10,471 nt of DNA from JAAFIP01 sp043774625. GTDB taxonomy: Bacteria > Pseudomonadota > Gammaproteobacteria > Burkholderiales > Burkholderiaceae_C. A program made the position numbers and the translations under genes. Below, piece by piece: positions 1 to 7,138 of the stretch. Position 1 is the first letter of the stretch; every line of letters starts with the position of its first letter. The stretch spans positions 1-10,471 of the forward strand of contig JAYVTG010000009.1 in NCBI GenBank assembly GCA_043774625.1, in the 5' to 3' direction. The notes below the pieces were generated by a model, which ran no database searches, was not told where the DNA came from, and saw only the letters and a program-made list of their open reading frames with translations.

Positions 1-2000
1 AACAATCCACGCTGGTCGAAAAAAACATCGACGCTCTCGCAAACCTTTTGCAACTCAATCGAGCCGAACGCGCGCTTTTGCTCTACGGCACGCTGGCTCG
101 CTACCAGCGCGACTTGCGCTCGCTGCTGGTCGAATTTAAGGTCAATAACGCGCCCGAAGCCTATGCCGCACTGGCCGAAGTCGCTGGCGTCAAAGCGCCC
201 GAAGTAGCCGAAGCCCTGCGCGCCGGCTCGCGCCTTGAGCGCATCGGCATGGTTGAAAATTTAATCTCAGAGCACAACATCACTGACCTGGCCGACCTGA
301 TGAAGGTCAGCGAAAAACTGCCCCCCGTGCTGATGCGCGAGTATGCCGACAGCAACGAGCTGATGGCTGTGTTCACCCGCCCCGCCGCGCGCAGCGAACT
401 GGGTTTGAATGACTTTGCATTTGTTCAGGAAGATGCCGACGTGCTGGTGCAACTGCTGCGCAATGCCGTCGCCGCCAAAGAGCCCGGCGTGAACGTGCTG
501 CTCTACGGCCCACCGGGCACCGGCAAAACCGAGCTGGCCAAGGTGGTGGCGCACGCTGCAGGGCTAGACTTGTTTGAGGTTGAATACGCCGACCGCGACG
601 GCAACTCATTGAGCGGGCGCGACCGCTACCGCTCCCTGCAAATCGCCCAGGTCTTTTTGAAAGGCAGCGTGCAGGCCGCGCTGCTGTTTGACGAGGTAGA
701 AGACGTGTTCCCGCCCATCAGCTCCGAGGCCGCCCAACTGATGGCCCGCGCCGAGCAGGTGGCCGCACCCGGCACTGCGTCGGTCAGCGGCAAGGCCTGG
801 GTGAACCAGATTCTGGAATCCAACAACGTGCCCACGCTGTGGGTGACTAACCGCATCGAGCAGATCGACCCGGCCTTTCGCCGCCGCTTTGCCTACCATT
901 TGGAACTGACATCGCCGCCGCCCGGTGCGCGTGAGCAGCTCTTGCGCAAAACGCTAGAAACGTCTTTAGCTGGTGGCGCGGTAAGCGACGCCTTTGTAGC
1001 CAAACTCACCGAACGCAAAGGCCTGACCCCTGCGCAGATTCGCACCGCCGTGCGTTTTGCCACGCTGACCTGCGATACACCTGTAGTGGGCCTGGCAACA
1101 ACTATTGAAGAAGAAAAACAGTCAAATGTCAGCGTGGATAGTGCGCAGACAGCTACTGAAAAGATAGCGTCTGATGAAGCCATGGTGGAGCTCACCGAGT
1201 TTGAACGCATGATCGAACGTCAGCTGAAAAACTCTGACGCCGCCTTGGGCAACAAACCCGCAGACACCAAAGGCCGTAAGCAGGTCACCACCTACGACCT
1301 GAGTATGTTGAACGTGGAATCGCGTTTTGACATTCCCCGCATTGTCGATGCATTGAAGGCACGCGGCCACGGCACGCTGTGTTTTTATGGCGCACCCGGC
1401 ACCGGCAAAACCGCTTTAGGCGAACACATTGCCAAGTCGCTGGGCAAGCCGCTCATCGTCAAGCAGGCCAGCGATCTGGTGAGCAAGTTTGTCGGCGAAA
1501 CCGAGCAAAACATGGCCGCCATGTTCAAAGAAGCCGAAGCCGAAAAAGCCGTGTTGCTGCTGGACGAAGCCGACAGCTTTTTGCAAGACCGCCGGGGCGC
1601 GCAACGCACGTATGAGGTGACCGAGGTGAACGAGATGCTGCAACAGATGGAGCGCTACAACGGCATTTTTGTCTGCACCACCAACCTGCTGGACCGCATA
1701 GACCAGGCTGCATTGCGCCGCTTCACCTTCAAGATCAAGTTCAAGCCTTTGACTGCCGATCAACGCGAGAAGATGTTTATTACCGAGGCGTTGGGTGGCA
1801 AAACAGAGCTATTGGTCGATGCCTTGAAAACCCGCCTGGCCAAGCTGGAGCAAATCTGCCCGGGCGACTTTGCTGCAGTCAAACGCCAGACGGATATTTT
1901 GGCGACCGAGTTTTCGGCAGAAGAATTCATCGAGCAGCTGGAAGCCGAGCACCGCATCAAGCCCGAAGTGCGCGAGGCACGCAGCATGGGGTTTGTTTAA
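1..2000 (+). CDS. Tandem AAA+ ATPase, 5' end outside the window
   Basis: The frame is open to the left edge with no stop, so the gene starts upstream; a TTG at 48 is only an internal codon. Residue numbers here count from position 48. An N-terminal helical region of about 130 residues precedes two AAA+ modules. Module 1 has Walker A GPPGTGKT (154-161), Walker B with D215/E216, a sensor-1-like WVTNR and an arginine-rich FRRRF. Module 2 has Walker A GAPGTGKT (448-455), a pore-loop-like KFVGE, Walker B with D506/E507 and a CTTN sensor. Both nucleotide sites look intact. Tandem AAA+ proteins usually form hexameric remodelling machines, but I do not recognise this subfamily and the substrate is unknown. 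The charged linker between modules carries a dispersed repeat (1130-1169) encoding residues 362-374. The gene converges on recQ across a hairpin-rich gap. Confidence 0.9.
   Translation, partial: QSTLVEKNIDALANLLQLNRAERALLLYGTLARYQRDLRSLLVEFKVNNAPEAYAALAEVAGVKAPEVAEALRAGSRLERIGMVENLISEHNITDLADLMKVSEKLPPVLMREYADSNELMAVFTRPAARSELGLNDFAFVQEDADVLVQLLRNAVAAKEPGVNVLLYGPPGTGKTELAKVVAHAAGLDLFEVEYADRDGNSLSGRDRYRSLQIAQVFLKGSVQAALLFDEVEDVFPPISSEAAQLMARAEQVAAPGTASVSGKAWVNQILESNNVPTLWVTNRIEQIDPAFRRRFAYHLELTSPPPGAREQLLRKTLETSLAGGAVSDAFVAKLTERKGLTPAQIRTAVRFATLTCDTPVVGLATTIEEEKQSNVSVDSAQTATEKIASDEAMVELTEFERMIERQLKNSDAALGNKPADTKGRKQVTTYDLSMLNVESRFDIPRIVDALKARGHGTLCFYGAPGTGKTALGEHIAKSLGKPLIVKQASDLVSKFVGETEQNMAAMFKEAEAEKAVLLLDEADSFLQDRRGAQRTYEVTEVNEMLQQMERYNGIFVCTTNLLDRIDQAALRRFTFKIKFKPLTADQREKMFITEALGGKTELLVDALKTRLAKLEQICPGDFAAVKRQTDILATEFSAEEFIEQLEAEHRIKPEVREARSMGFV
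1130..1169 (+). repeat. Dispersed ~40-bp repeat, copy A, inside the AAA+ gene
   Basis: This is one of four copies. It matches copy B (5130-5169, same strand) at 32 of 40 positions and copies C and D (both reverse strand) at 30 of 39. It shares the invariant word CAGCTACTGA with C and D. It is read in frame within the inter-module linker of the AAA+ protein and gives SVDSAQTATEKIA. Copy D, inside the LysR gene, is read in the same frame and gives STNSAQAATECIA. Confidence 0.8.
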
Positions 2001-2016
2001 CTGCTTCTTTAGTTTG

Positions 2017-2041
2017 CTGAGACCTGTGGGGGCAGGCTCAG
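2017..2041 (+). terminator. Weak hairpin just after the AAA+ gene
   Basis: CTGAG and CCTG, with a bulged A between them, can pair with CAGG and CTCAG around a six-base loop TGGGGG. The hairpin starts 17 bases after the stop codon. No T-run follows, so it is not a textbook intrinsic terminator. It may act with the larger hairpin at 2051-2156 to end transcription. Confidence 0.3.
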
Positions 2042-2050
2042 ACCATCCCT

Positions 2051-2156
2051 AGCGCAGGAACCGGGACGTGGCCTGCTCTGCTACGCGTCTGTCCTCCGCC
2101 TTCGGCTCCCCCTTTATGTCGCTACGCAAAGCAGGCCACACCCCGGTTCCTGCGCT
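2051..2156 (-). repeat. Hairpin element E1: conserved core, private stem
   Basis: The arms 2051-2087 and 2120-2156 pair at 31 of 37 positions. The pairing runs as a perfect 15-bp outer stem (AGCGCAGGAACCGGG), a 2-base mismatch, a 10-bp stretch, one mismatch, 3 bp, a 3x3 internal mismatch, and a closing GCG/CGC. The loop is 2088-2119. On the reverse strand the core contains ATAAAGGGGGAGCCG, one variable base, then AGGCGGAGGACA. The same core occurs on the + strand in E2 (2322-2413), where a 55-base comparison gives 47 identities. The outer stems of the two elements are unrelated. The element lies between convergent genes, so transcription termination is one possible role; that is inference. 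Confidence 0.85.
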
Positions 2157-2254
2157 TGCGTAGTTGGTCGGTGCGCTTTTGCGATGCGTCACAGAAAAAC
2201 AGAGGGATTCCCAGCTGATTGACACGTAGTTGATGGACGAATATCCGCCGTCAA
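2157..2254. other. Gene-free spacer between hairpin elements
   Basis: I see no credible gene, promoter or RNA here. A reverse-strand open frame at 2049-2273 crosses it, but half of that frame lies inside hairpin E1 and it has no family features, so I do not call it. The spacer could be residue of an old insertion, since it sits directly against the palindrome at 2255-2295. I cannot show this. Confidence 0.4.
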
Positions 2255-2295
2255 GTGGTGTAAATTCCACCACTTAGTGGCGGAATTTACACCAC
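2255..2295. repeat. 41-bp near-perfect palindrome
   Basis: The arms contain TGGTGTAAATTCC (2256-2268) and its exact complement (2282-2294), extended by a G-C pair at 2255/2295. After a single mismatch (2269/2281) a further 5 bp pair around a one-base centre at 2275. As DNA it is a cruciform-capable inverted repeat; as RNA it would be a tight hairpin. Its arms do not resemble E1 or E2. It could be two abutted insertion-sequence ends, a terminator or a protein-binding site. No T-run follows on either side. Confidence 0.8.
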
Positions 2296-2321
2296 CATTC
2301 GAGCGGTAACCACCTTCAAAA

Positions 2322-2413
2322 GATCAGGTCAGTGCGCTACTGTGCGAAGCGAAATAAAGGGGGAGCCGCAGGCGGAGGACATTCGCGCAGCACAGTAGCG
2401 CACTGACCTGATC
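2322..2413 (+). repeat. Hairpin element E2: conserved core, private stem
   Basis: The arms 2322-2345 and 2390-2413 form a perfect 24-bp stem beginning GATCAGGTCAGTGCG. Next come a 3x3 mismatch (2346-2348 against 2387-2389) and a closing GCG/CGC pair block, then a loop of 2352-2383 holding the shared core (ATAAAGGGGGAGCCG, one base, AGGCGGAGGACA). The layout is the same as in E1, including the 3x3 internal mismatch and the 32-base loop, but the orientation is inverted and the stem sequence is different. It ends 37 bases beyond the recQ stop codon, in the 3' flank of that gene. Confidence 0.88.
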
Positions 2414-2450
2414 CCGCTACAAAACCCAGCGCGTAAAAGCAAACCAAAAT

Positions 2451-4418
2451 CTAAGCAGTAAGACGCAGCACCTCTTCCCCATAAGCGTCCAGCTTCTTCG
2501 CCCCCATGCCGCTGATGCCCGACAGCTCGGCGCGGGTTTGGGGGGCCTGGGTGGCAATCGCGATCAGGGTGGCGTCGTGGAAGATCACGTAGGCGGGCAG
2601 ATTGTGTTCTTTGGCCACTTCGGCGCGCCAGGCTTTCAGGGCGATCAAGCGTTCGCGTGACCCTAAGTCCATGCCGTTCATGGCGGCGGCGGTTGCGGCT
2701 TTTTTACCTGCGCCACTGCCGCTACTGCTGCCACTACTACTGCGAGCACCACCGCCCAAACGCGATGCGCCAGCGCGCTCGGCCATCGCCTCACGAACCA
2801 GTATCTTTTGCTCACCACGCAAAAATTCGCGCGACAAAGGTGTAAGGGCCAGCGTGTTGAAAGCCTCTGCATCGACACGCACCACACCAAGGGCAATCAG
2901 CTGGCGCAGCACGCTACGCCACTGCTGTTCGCCCACGTCGGCGCCAATGCCAAAGGTGCTTAAGCTGGCATGGCCAAACTGCGTCATCTTGTCCGTGGTT
3001 TTGCCGCGCAAAATGTCGATGATGTGCAGCGCGCCAAAGCTGATGCCCGAGCTTTGCTGCACGCGGTAAATGCAGCTCACTGCTTTGCGCGCGGCCTCGG
3101 TTGCGTCCCAGGTCGCAGCCGGGTTCATGCAGTTATCGCAGTTTTCGCAGCGATATTTTGGCGCTCCCACGCCCGGCACTTCGTGTTCTGGCTGCCCGCT
3201 GTGGGGCAGTCCGCCCACGCTGCGGTGTTCCCCAAAATACGCCAGCAACCGCGTGCGGCGGCAGTCGGTGGACTCGGCCATGGTCAGCAGGGCGTCCAGC
3301 TTGCCGCGCATCATTTGCTTGTGTTCTTCGCCCGCCGTGCCTTCGTCGATCATGCGCCGCTGATTCACCACGTCTTGCAGGCCATAGGCCATCCACGCAT
3401 TCGCAGGGCCACCGTCGCGGCCTGCGCGGCCCGTCTCTTGGTAGTAGCCTTCGATGTTTTTGGGCATGTCCAGGTGCGCCACAAAACGCACGTCGGGTTT
3501 GTCGATGCCCATGCCAAAGGCGATGGTTGCGACCATCACCACCGCCTCGCCCAGTGTGGTGTCGCCGCGCAAAAACTGGTTTTGGTGTGTTTGCCGAACG
3601 TCTTGGTCCAGGCCCGCGTGGTAGGGCAAAGACTTGATGCCGTGGTCGTTCAAGAAAACGGCAGTTTCTTCAACTTTTTTGCGCGACTGGCAATACACAA
3701 TGCCCGCCTCGCCAGAGTGCTCGTCTTCGATAAAGCGCAGCAGTTGCTTGCGCGGGTCGGTCTTTTCGACAATTTTGTAGCGGATGTTGGGGCGGTCAAA
3801 ACTGCTGACAAACTGCTGTGCGTCTTGCAGTTGCAGCCGCTCCACAATGTCTTGTCGCGTCAGTGCATCCGCCGTTGCGGTGAGTGCGACGCGCGGCACT
3901 TGGGGAAAGCGCTCGTGCAGCACGGTAAGGGCGCGGTACTCGGGCCGAAAGTCGTGCCCCCACTGGCTCACGCAGTGCGCTTCGTCAATGGCAAACATGC
4001 TCAGCAGGCCGCGCTCGTACAGCGAATCGAGCTGGGCCAAAAAGCGCGGGTTGGTCACGCGTTCGGGCGCGGCGTACAACAGGGTAATCTCGCCACGCAT
4101 CATGCGCTGCTCAACCGCATTGGCGTCCATGCCGTTCAGGCTGCTGTTCAAAAACGCGGCATCTACACCTGCTTCATGCAGCGCGCCTACCTGGTCGTGC
4201 ATCAGCGCGATGAGTGGCGAGACGATGATGGACACGCCGTGCCCGGCCTGCTGGCGCGCAATGGCCGGTATTTGGTAACACAGCGACTTACCGCCGCCGG
4301 TGGGCATCAGCACCAGCGCGTCGCGGCCAGCAACCAGTTCGGCAATGGCGGCCTCTTGGTGACCGCGAAAAGACGCATAGCCAAAAATGTCATGGAGGAT
4401 GGTGTGCGCGGCAGACAA
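2451..4418 (-). CDS. recQ: ATP-dependent DNA helicase RecQ
   Basis: This is a 3'-5' superfamily 2 helicase for recombination and fork repair. Residues from the N-terminus: Walker A TGGGKS (40-45), DEAH box (145-148) followed by CVSQWGHDFRPEY, and helicase motif VI QETGRAGRDG. The zinc-site cysteines are C386, C424, C427 and C430, and a winged-helix region follows. A Ser/Gly/Ala-rich linker (about 550-577) leads to a C-terminal HRDC domain. The length (655) is slightly above the E. coli protein because of the linker and a longer loop between YFGE and the CENC zinc motif. The start is uncertain. A TAG lies in frame at 4452-4454, inside repeat copy C, and between it and the conserved FGYASFRGHQ region there is no ATG or GTG. 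TTG at 4418 is the only ordinary start, and I see no clear ribosome-binding site. Transcription is convergent with the AAA+ gene. Confidence 0.96.
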   Translation of the reverse strand: MSAAHTILHDIFGYASFRGHQEAAIAELVAGRDALVLMPTGGGKSLCYQIPAIARQQAGHGVSIIVSPLIALMHDQVGALHEAGVDAAFLNSSLNGMDANAVEQRMMRGEITLLYAAPERVTNPRFLAQLDSLYERGLLSMFAIDEAHCVSQWGHDFRPEYRALTVLHERFPQVPRVALTATADALTRQDIVERLQLQDAQQFVSSFDRPNIRYKIVEKTDPRKQLLRFIEDEHSGEAGIVYCQSRKKVEETAVFLNDHGIKSLPYHAGLDQDVRQTHQNQFLRGDTTLGEAVVMVATIAFGMGIDKPDVRFVAHLDMPKNIEGYYQETGRAGRDGGPANAWMAYGLQDVVNQRRMIDEGTAGEEHKQMMRGKLDALLTMAESTDCRRTRLLAYFGEHRSVGGLPHSGQPEHEVPGVGAPKYRCENCDNCMNPAATWDATEAARKAVSCIYRVQQSSGISFGALHIIDILRGKTTDKMTQFGHASLSTFGIGADVGEQQWRSVLRQLIALGVVRVDAEAFNTLALTPLSREFLRGEQKILVREAMAERAGASRLGGGARSSSGSSSGSGAGKKAATAAAMNGMDLGSRERLIALKAWRAEVAKEHNLPAYVIFHDATLIAIATQAPQTRAELSGISGMGAKKLDAYGEEVLRLTA

Positions 4419-4449
4419 GGGGCGAAAAGCAGGTGGGTGAATGGATAAA

Positions 4450-4489
4450 TGCTACAAATTCAGTAGCTGCTCGCGCAATATCTACGCTG
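4450..4489 (-). repeat. Dispersed ~40-bp repeat, copy C, upstream of recQ
   Basis: This reverse-strand copy matches copy B at 33 of 39 positions, including an uninterrupted run through ATATTGCGCGAGCAGCTA. It lies between the lipoprotein stop codon (4524) and the recQ start (4418), within the probable recQ leader. The final GTAGC of the repeat supplies the TAG stop that bounds the recQ frame upstream. Confidence 0.8.
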
Positions 4490-4523
4490 GGTGGTCTCAA
4501 ATTCGATAGTCTATTTTACCGGT

Positions 4524-5198
4524 TCATTTAACCTGTTCACCCAGCCAGGCGTTGATTTGCTTTACCGCATCGTTACTGGCGCTGGCCAGAGCGCGCACTC
4601 CGCCTGCAGCGTCGGCGCTGGGGGCTGCGCTGCGGGCGCTGAAGCTGCGCTGGGCTATCAACTGGCCTGCACGCAGCAGCGTGGCGCGCAGGCGCACCAC
4701 GCCGGCACTGGAGCTGGGCGCGTCAAATATTTGGCTGAACTCATCAAGCTCCAGCTTGAGTAACCAGGGCGTGCCAGCTTCTGCCGTGCTGACCACAGCG
4801 CGGTCTGCACTCAGGGTGTCGCGCAGGCGTTGCTGCACCAGCCGGGCCGGGGCCATGCTCCAGCGGGCCAGTGTGTAGGGGCGCAATTGCAGTGCGTCTG
4901 CGTAGCCCAGGCGGTAGAGCACGGCGGGGTTATCCAGCGCGGGTGCGGCTTCTACATCGGCCAATGCCAGCGCAGGTTTGCCTGCGGCTGGTGTGGGCGG
5001 CGCAGCCAGCACGGCAACAGGGCCAAAGTCGTACACCGCTTTGACAACGGGCGGCTGTGGCGTGGCGCAGGCAGCCAGCGTGGCTACCATGCCCCAGGTG
5101 CATATTTGGGGAATAAATAAGCGTTTAGCCAGCGTGGATATTGCGCGAGCAGCTATTAAATACATAGCGAGTAGTTTAGCGTTTAAAGTCCTGAGCAT
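4524..5198 (-). CDS. ABC-type transport auxiliary lipoprotein (PqiC/DUF330-like), MCE-associated
   Basis: The 224-residue product follows the MlaD-like gene by 11 bases. The ATG at 5198 is supported by AGGA (reverse strand, 5205-5208) six bases upstream. A lipobox L-A-A-C ends at C44 and leads into TPQPP, so the mature protein should be lipid-anchored, probably in the outer membrane. The body fits the ABC auxiliary lipoprotein family: a YDFGPV opening, an ALRxYxLARW-like stretch (QLRPYTLARW) and a C-terminal helical tail. Family members such as PqiC partner MCE proteins and are thought to link the MCE assembly to the outer membrane. The signal peptide is unusually long (43 residues); residues 11-23 (AMYLIAARAISTL) are encoded by repeat copy B read on its opposite strand. 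A normal-looking hydrophobic segment and lipobox follow the insert. The family call rests on context plus the lipobox and is fairly sure. Confidence 0.85.
   Translation of the reverse strand: MLRTLNAKLLAMYLIAARAISTLAKRLFIPQICTWGMVATLAACATPQPPVVKAVYDFGPVAVLAAPPTPAAGKPALALADVEAAPALDNPAVLYRLGYADALQLRPYTLARWSMAPARLVQQRLRDTLSADRAVVSTAEAGTPWLLKLELDEFSQIFDAPSSSAGVVRLRATLLRAGQLIAQRSFSARSAAPSADAAGGVRALASASNDAVKQINAWLGEQVK
5130..5169 (+). repeat. Dispersed ~40-bp repeat, copy B, inside a signal peptide
   Basis: It matches copy A at 32 of 40 positions and copy C at 33 of 39. The lipoprotein gene reads it on the reverse strand, adding AMYLIAARAISTL to the N-terminal part of the signal peptide. The frame stays open, and the lipobox about 20 residues later is intact. 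Confidence 0.8.
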
Positions 5199-5209
5199 GG
5201 TGCGTCCTG

Positions 5210-6244
5210 TTAGGGTTTGGTAGTGTTGGCAGCCCCGGTGGGTGCCACAAAGCCGGGCTCGCCAGGGCCGGGCTGGGCTGCGCCGTTGCCGTAGATCAGG
5301 CTTTGCGGGTTGTCGCCCAAATTGGTCATCACGCGGTCAAAGTTGCGCACCGACTTGGCCGTGTCGTCTGCCGCGCGCGATATGCGCGGCAAGGTGGTGG
5401 CGCTTAAACTTTGTGCGCCCTGCACCAAAGCCGCGCTGCCTTGGGCTACCTGGTCCAGCACCCCGTCTTTTTCGTTCACCTTGTTGCCCAGCGCGGTCAT
5501 GGCGGCGGCTGCGCGCGTGGCTTCTTGTGCGGTGCGGGTAGCTTCTTGCGCTGTTTTGTTAAATTCTGCTGCACTGGTTTGCAGACTCTTCATGGTGTCG
5601 GACGTGTTCTTTACCAGCAGGGGAATGTTGGCACGCTGCGGGCCAAACTGCGCGTCCAAAATAGCTTGCACCCGCTGCGACATATTGCCCATCTTTGTCG
5701 TACCCTGACTGGTGGACTGCAGCGCATCCACCAGTGCTTTTTGGTTCTCGGGCGACAGCAACTGGTTCATGCGCTTGGTGGTCTCTTCCACCTGCGCCAA
5801 AATATCGCCGCCCTGGTCGGTCAATTTGCTCAGCAAACCCCGGCGCAAGGGCAGCCGCGCGGGCTTGTTATTGCTGGTAGGCAGTGGTTCGGCAGACTTG
5901 CCGTCATCGTCCAGCTGCACATAGGCCAGGCCCGTCACGCCCTGGTAACCCAGCGTGGCGTAAGTGGACTTGCTAATAGGTGCGGTGTCGTCCACCATCA
6001 GCGTTACCAGCACATTGCCTTTGATGAGCGGGTCAAATTCAATACTGTCTACCTTACCCACCGACACGCCTCGGTAACGCACGGCAGACTGTGGCGACAG
6101 GCCGGTGACCGAGTCGCGGGTGGTCATTTCATACACGTCGCGCATTTTGTTGTCGCGGCTGAGCCAGGCGGCTAGTGCAATCACCAGTGCGCTGACCAGT
6201 AGCACAAATGCGCCAGCGGCGATAGCGTGCGATTTATTTTCCAT
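5210..6244 (-). CDS. mlaD: MlaD-family (MCE domain) lipid-transport protein
   Basis: This is the substrate-binding MCE subunit of an Mla-type ABC lipid transporter. I start it at ATG 6244, because AAGGAG (6252-6257, reverse strand) sits seven bases upstream. The in-frame GTG at 6250 is too close to that site. Residues 7-27 form one transmembrane anchor, with the remainder periplasmic. The MCE domain spans about 38-112, with YRGVSVGKV (57-65) and GYQGVTGLAYVQL (99-111). The following 230 residues are mostly helical, rich in Q, T, A and N, and end in a Pro/Gly/Ala-rich tail. At 344 residues it is nearly twice as long as E. coli MlaD, closer to MCE proteins that carry a long helical extension able to form a tunnel. 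It lies 15 bases after mlaF and 11 before the lipoprotein gene. The symbol is by family; the true paralogue group is not settled. Confidence 0.92.
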   Translation of the reverse strand: MENKSHAIAAGAFVLLVSALVIALAAWLSRDNKMRDVYEMTTRDSVTGLSPQSAVRYRGVSVGKVDSIEFDPLIKGNVLVTLMVDDTAPISKSTYATLGYQGVTGLAYVQLDDDGKSAEPLPTSNNKPARLPLRRGLLSKLTDQGGDILAQVEETTKRMNQLLSPENQKALVDALQSTSQGTTKMGNMSQRVQAILDAQFGPQRANIPLLVKNTSDTMKSLQTSAAEFNKTAQEATRTAQEATRAAAAMTALGNKVNEKDGVLDQVAQGSAALVQGAQSLSATTLPRISRAADDTAKSVRNFDRVMTNLGDNPQSLIYGNGAAQPGPGEPGFVAPTGAANTTKP

Positions 6245-6251
6245 AGGCACT

Positions 6252-6257
6252 CTCCTT
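6252..6257 (-). promoter_or_regulatory. Ribosome-binding site that sets the mlaD start
   Basis: AAGGAG on the reverse strand is seven bases from the ATG at 6244 but only one base from the GTG at 6250. This favours the ATG as the translation start. The site lies between the mlaF stop codon (6260-6262) and mlaD. Confidence 0.75.
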
Positions 6258-6259
6258 GT

Positions 6260-7138
6260 TCATGTGTGGGCTTTCGTTTCCACGGTGCCCACGATATGGA
6301 CGAGGGGGCTGACCTTGTCCAGCAAGCCAATAGCACGGTGCCCCCGTTCGCCCAAAAAGAAATCTTCAATAAACGGATGTTTAAAAGCGACCACCTCGCG
6401 TGGCGTGCCTTGCGTGATGACGCGCTGGTCGGCCAGCACCGCTACGCGTGTAGACAGCTCAAACAGCGTGTCCAGATCATGCGTCACCATCACCACGGTC
6501 AGGCCTAGCTCGCGGTGCAGGTTGCGCAGCAGGGCGCAAAACCCGTCGGCGCTTTCGGGGTCTAGCCCGGCGGTGGGTTCGTCCAGCAACAGCAGGGGAG
6601 GGTCCATGATGAGGGCGCGTGCCAGCGCCACACGCTTGACCATGCCGCCCGACAAGTCGCTGGGCATTTTGCTGGCTTGATTAGCCTGTAGCCCCACCAT
6701 TTGCAGTTTGACCATCGCTGCATCGTAGATCAAATCTTGGGGCAGGGTACCCAGCTCGCGCAGCGCAAAGGCAATGTTGTCCAGCACGTTGAAGGCAGAG
6801 AACAATGCCCCGTGCTGAAACAGCATGCCCACGCGGCTGGCAGCCCCCTTGTTGCCCAGCTCGGACGCGGGCTGGCCCAGAACGTTCACGCTGCCGCGGT
6901 AGGGCTTTTCCAGCCCCAAAATTTGCCGTAGCAAGGTCGTTTTTCCCGAGCCTGAACCACCCACCAGGGACACCACTTCACCCCGCTTTATATGCAGATT
7001 GAGATTTTTGTGGATAACAACTTGCGCCTCAGGTGTTGTAAACACGGTAGACAAATTCTTAATATCTACCACCAGTTCATGGTCGTGCACAGCATCGTCA
7101 AAGGTCAAGGATGAGGCTAAGTGGCGCTGCTTGTTCAT
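6260..7138 (-). CDS. mlaF: Mla-type ABC transporter ATP-binding protein
   Basis: This cytoplasmic ATPase powers the MlaE permease (292 residues). The motifs are all present: Walker A GGSGSGKTT (60-68), Q-loop Q108, signature LSGGMVKRVALARAL starting at 162, Walker B LLLLDEPTAGLDP (182-194) and H-loop VTHD (218-221). The signature GGMVKRVALARA and the following DPPLLLLDEPTAGLDP are typical of the MlaF/TTG2A branch. The ATG at 7138 overlaps the mlaE stop in an ATGA four-base overlap, which indicates translational coupling. The frame is open far upstream (to 8155), but that part is an out-of-frame reading of mlaE; conserved ATPase sequence begins only about 20-25 residues after MNKQRH. Confidence 0.95.
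   Translation of the reverse strand: MNKQRHLASSLTFDDAVHDHELVVDIKNLSTVFTTPEAQVVIHKNLNLHIKRGEVVSLVGGSGSGKTTLLRQILGLEKPYRGSVNVLGQPASELGNKGAASRVGMLFQHGALFSAFNVLDNIAFALRELGTLPQDLIYDAAMVKLQMVGLQANQASKMPSDLSGGMVKRVALARALIMDPPLLLLDEPTAGLDPESADGFCALLRNLHRELGLTVVMVTHDLDTLFELSTRVAVLADQRVITQGTPREVVAFKHPFIEDFFLGERGHRAIGLLDKVSPLVHIVGTVETKAHT

Noticed and set aside
2049..2273. A 74-codon reverse-strand frame in the recQ/AAA+ gap
   Set aside because: Half of it runs through hairpin E1 and its start lies in the palindrome. There is no ribosome-binding site or family feature.
2051..2413. Reading the hairpin elements as a CRISPR array or integron attC sites
   Set aside because: There are only two units, inverted relative to each other, with no regular spacers. 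There are no attC-type core boxes and no integrase or cas gene in view.
2970..4448. A 492-codon open frame on the + strand antisense to recQ
   Set aside because: It lies wholly opposite RecQ codons with clear helicase motifs. Its translation is rich in A, H, V and R, with no recognisable domain, as expected from a GC-rich shadow frame.
4491..4523. Possible terminator after the lipoprotein gene
   Set aside because: Only a 4-bp stem (GGTT/AACC) with a five-base loop is visible and no proper T-run follows, so it is too weak to call.
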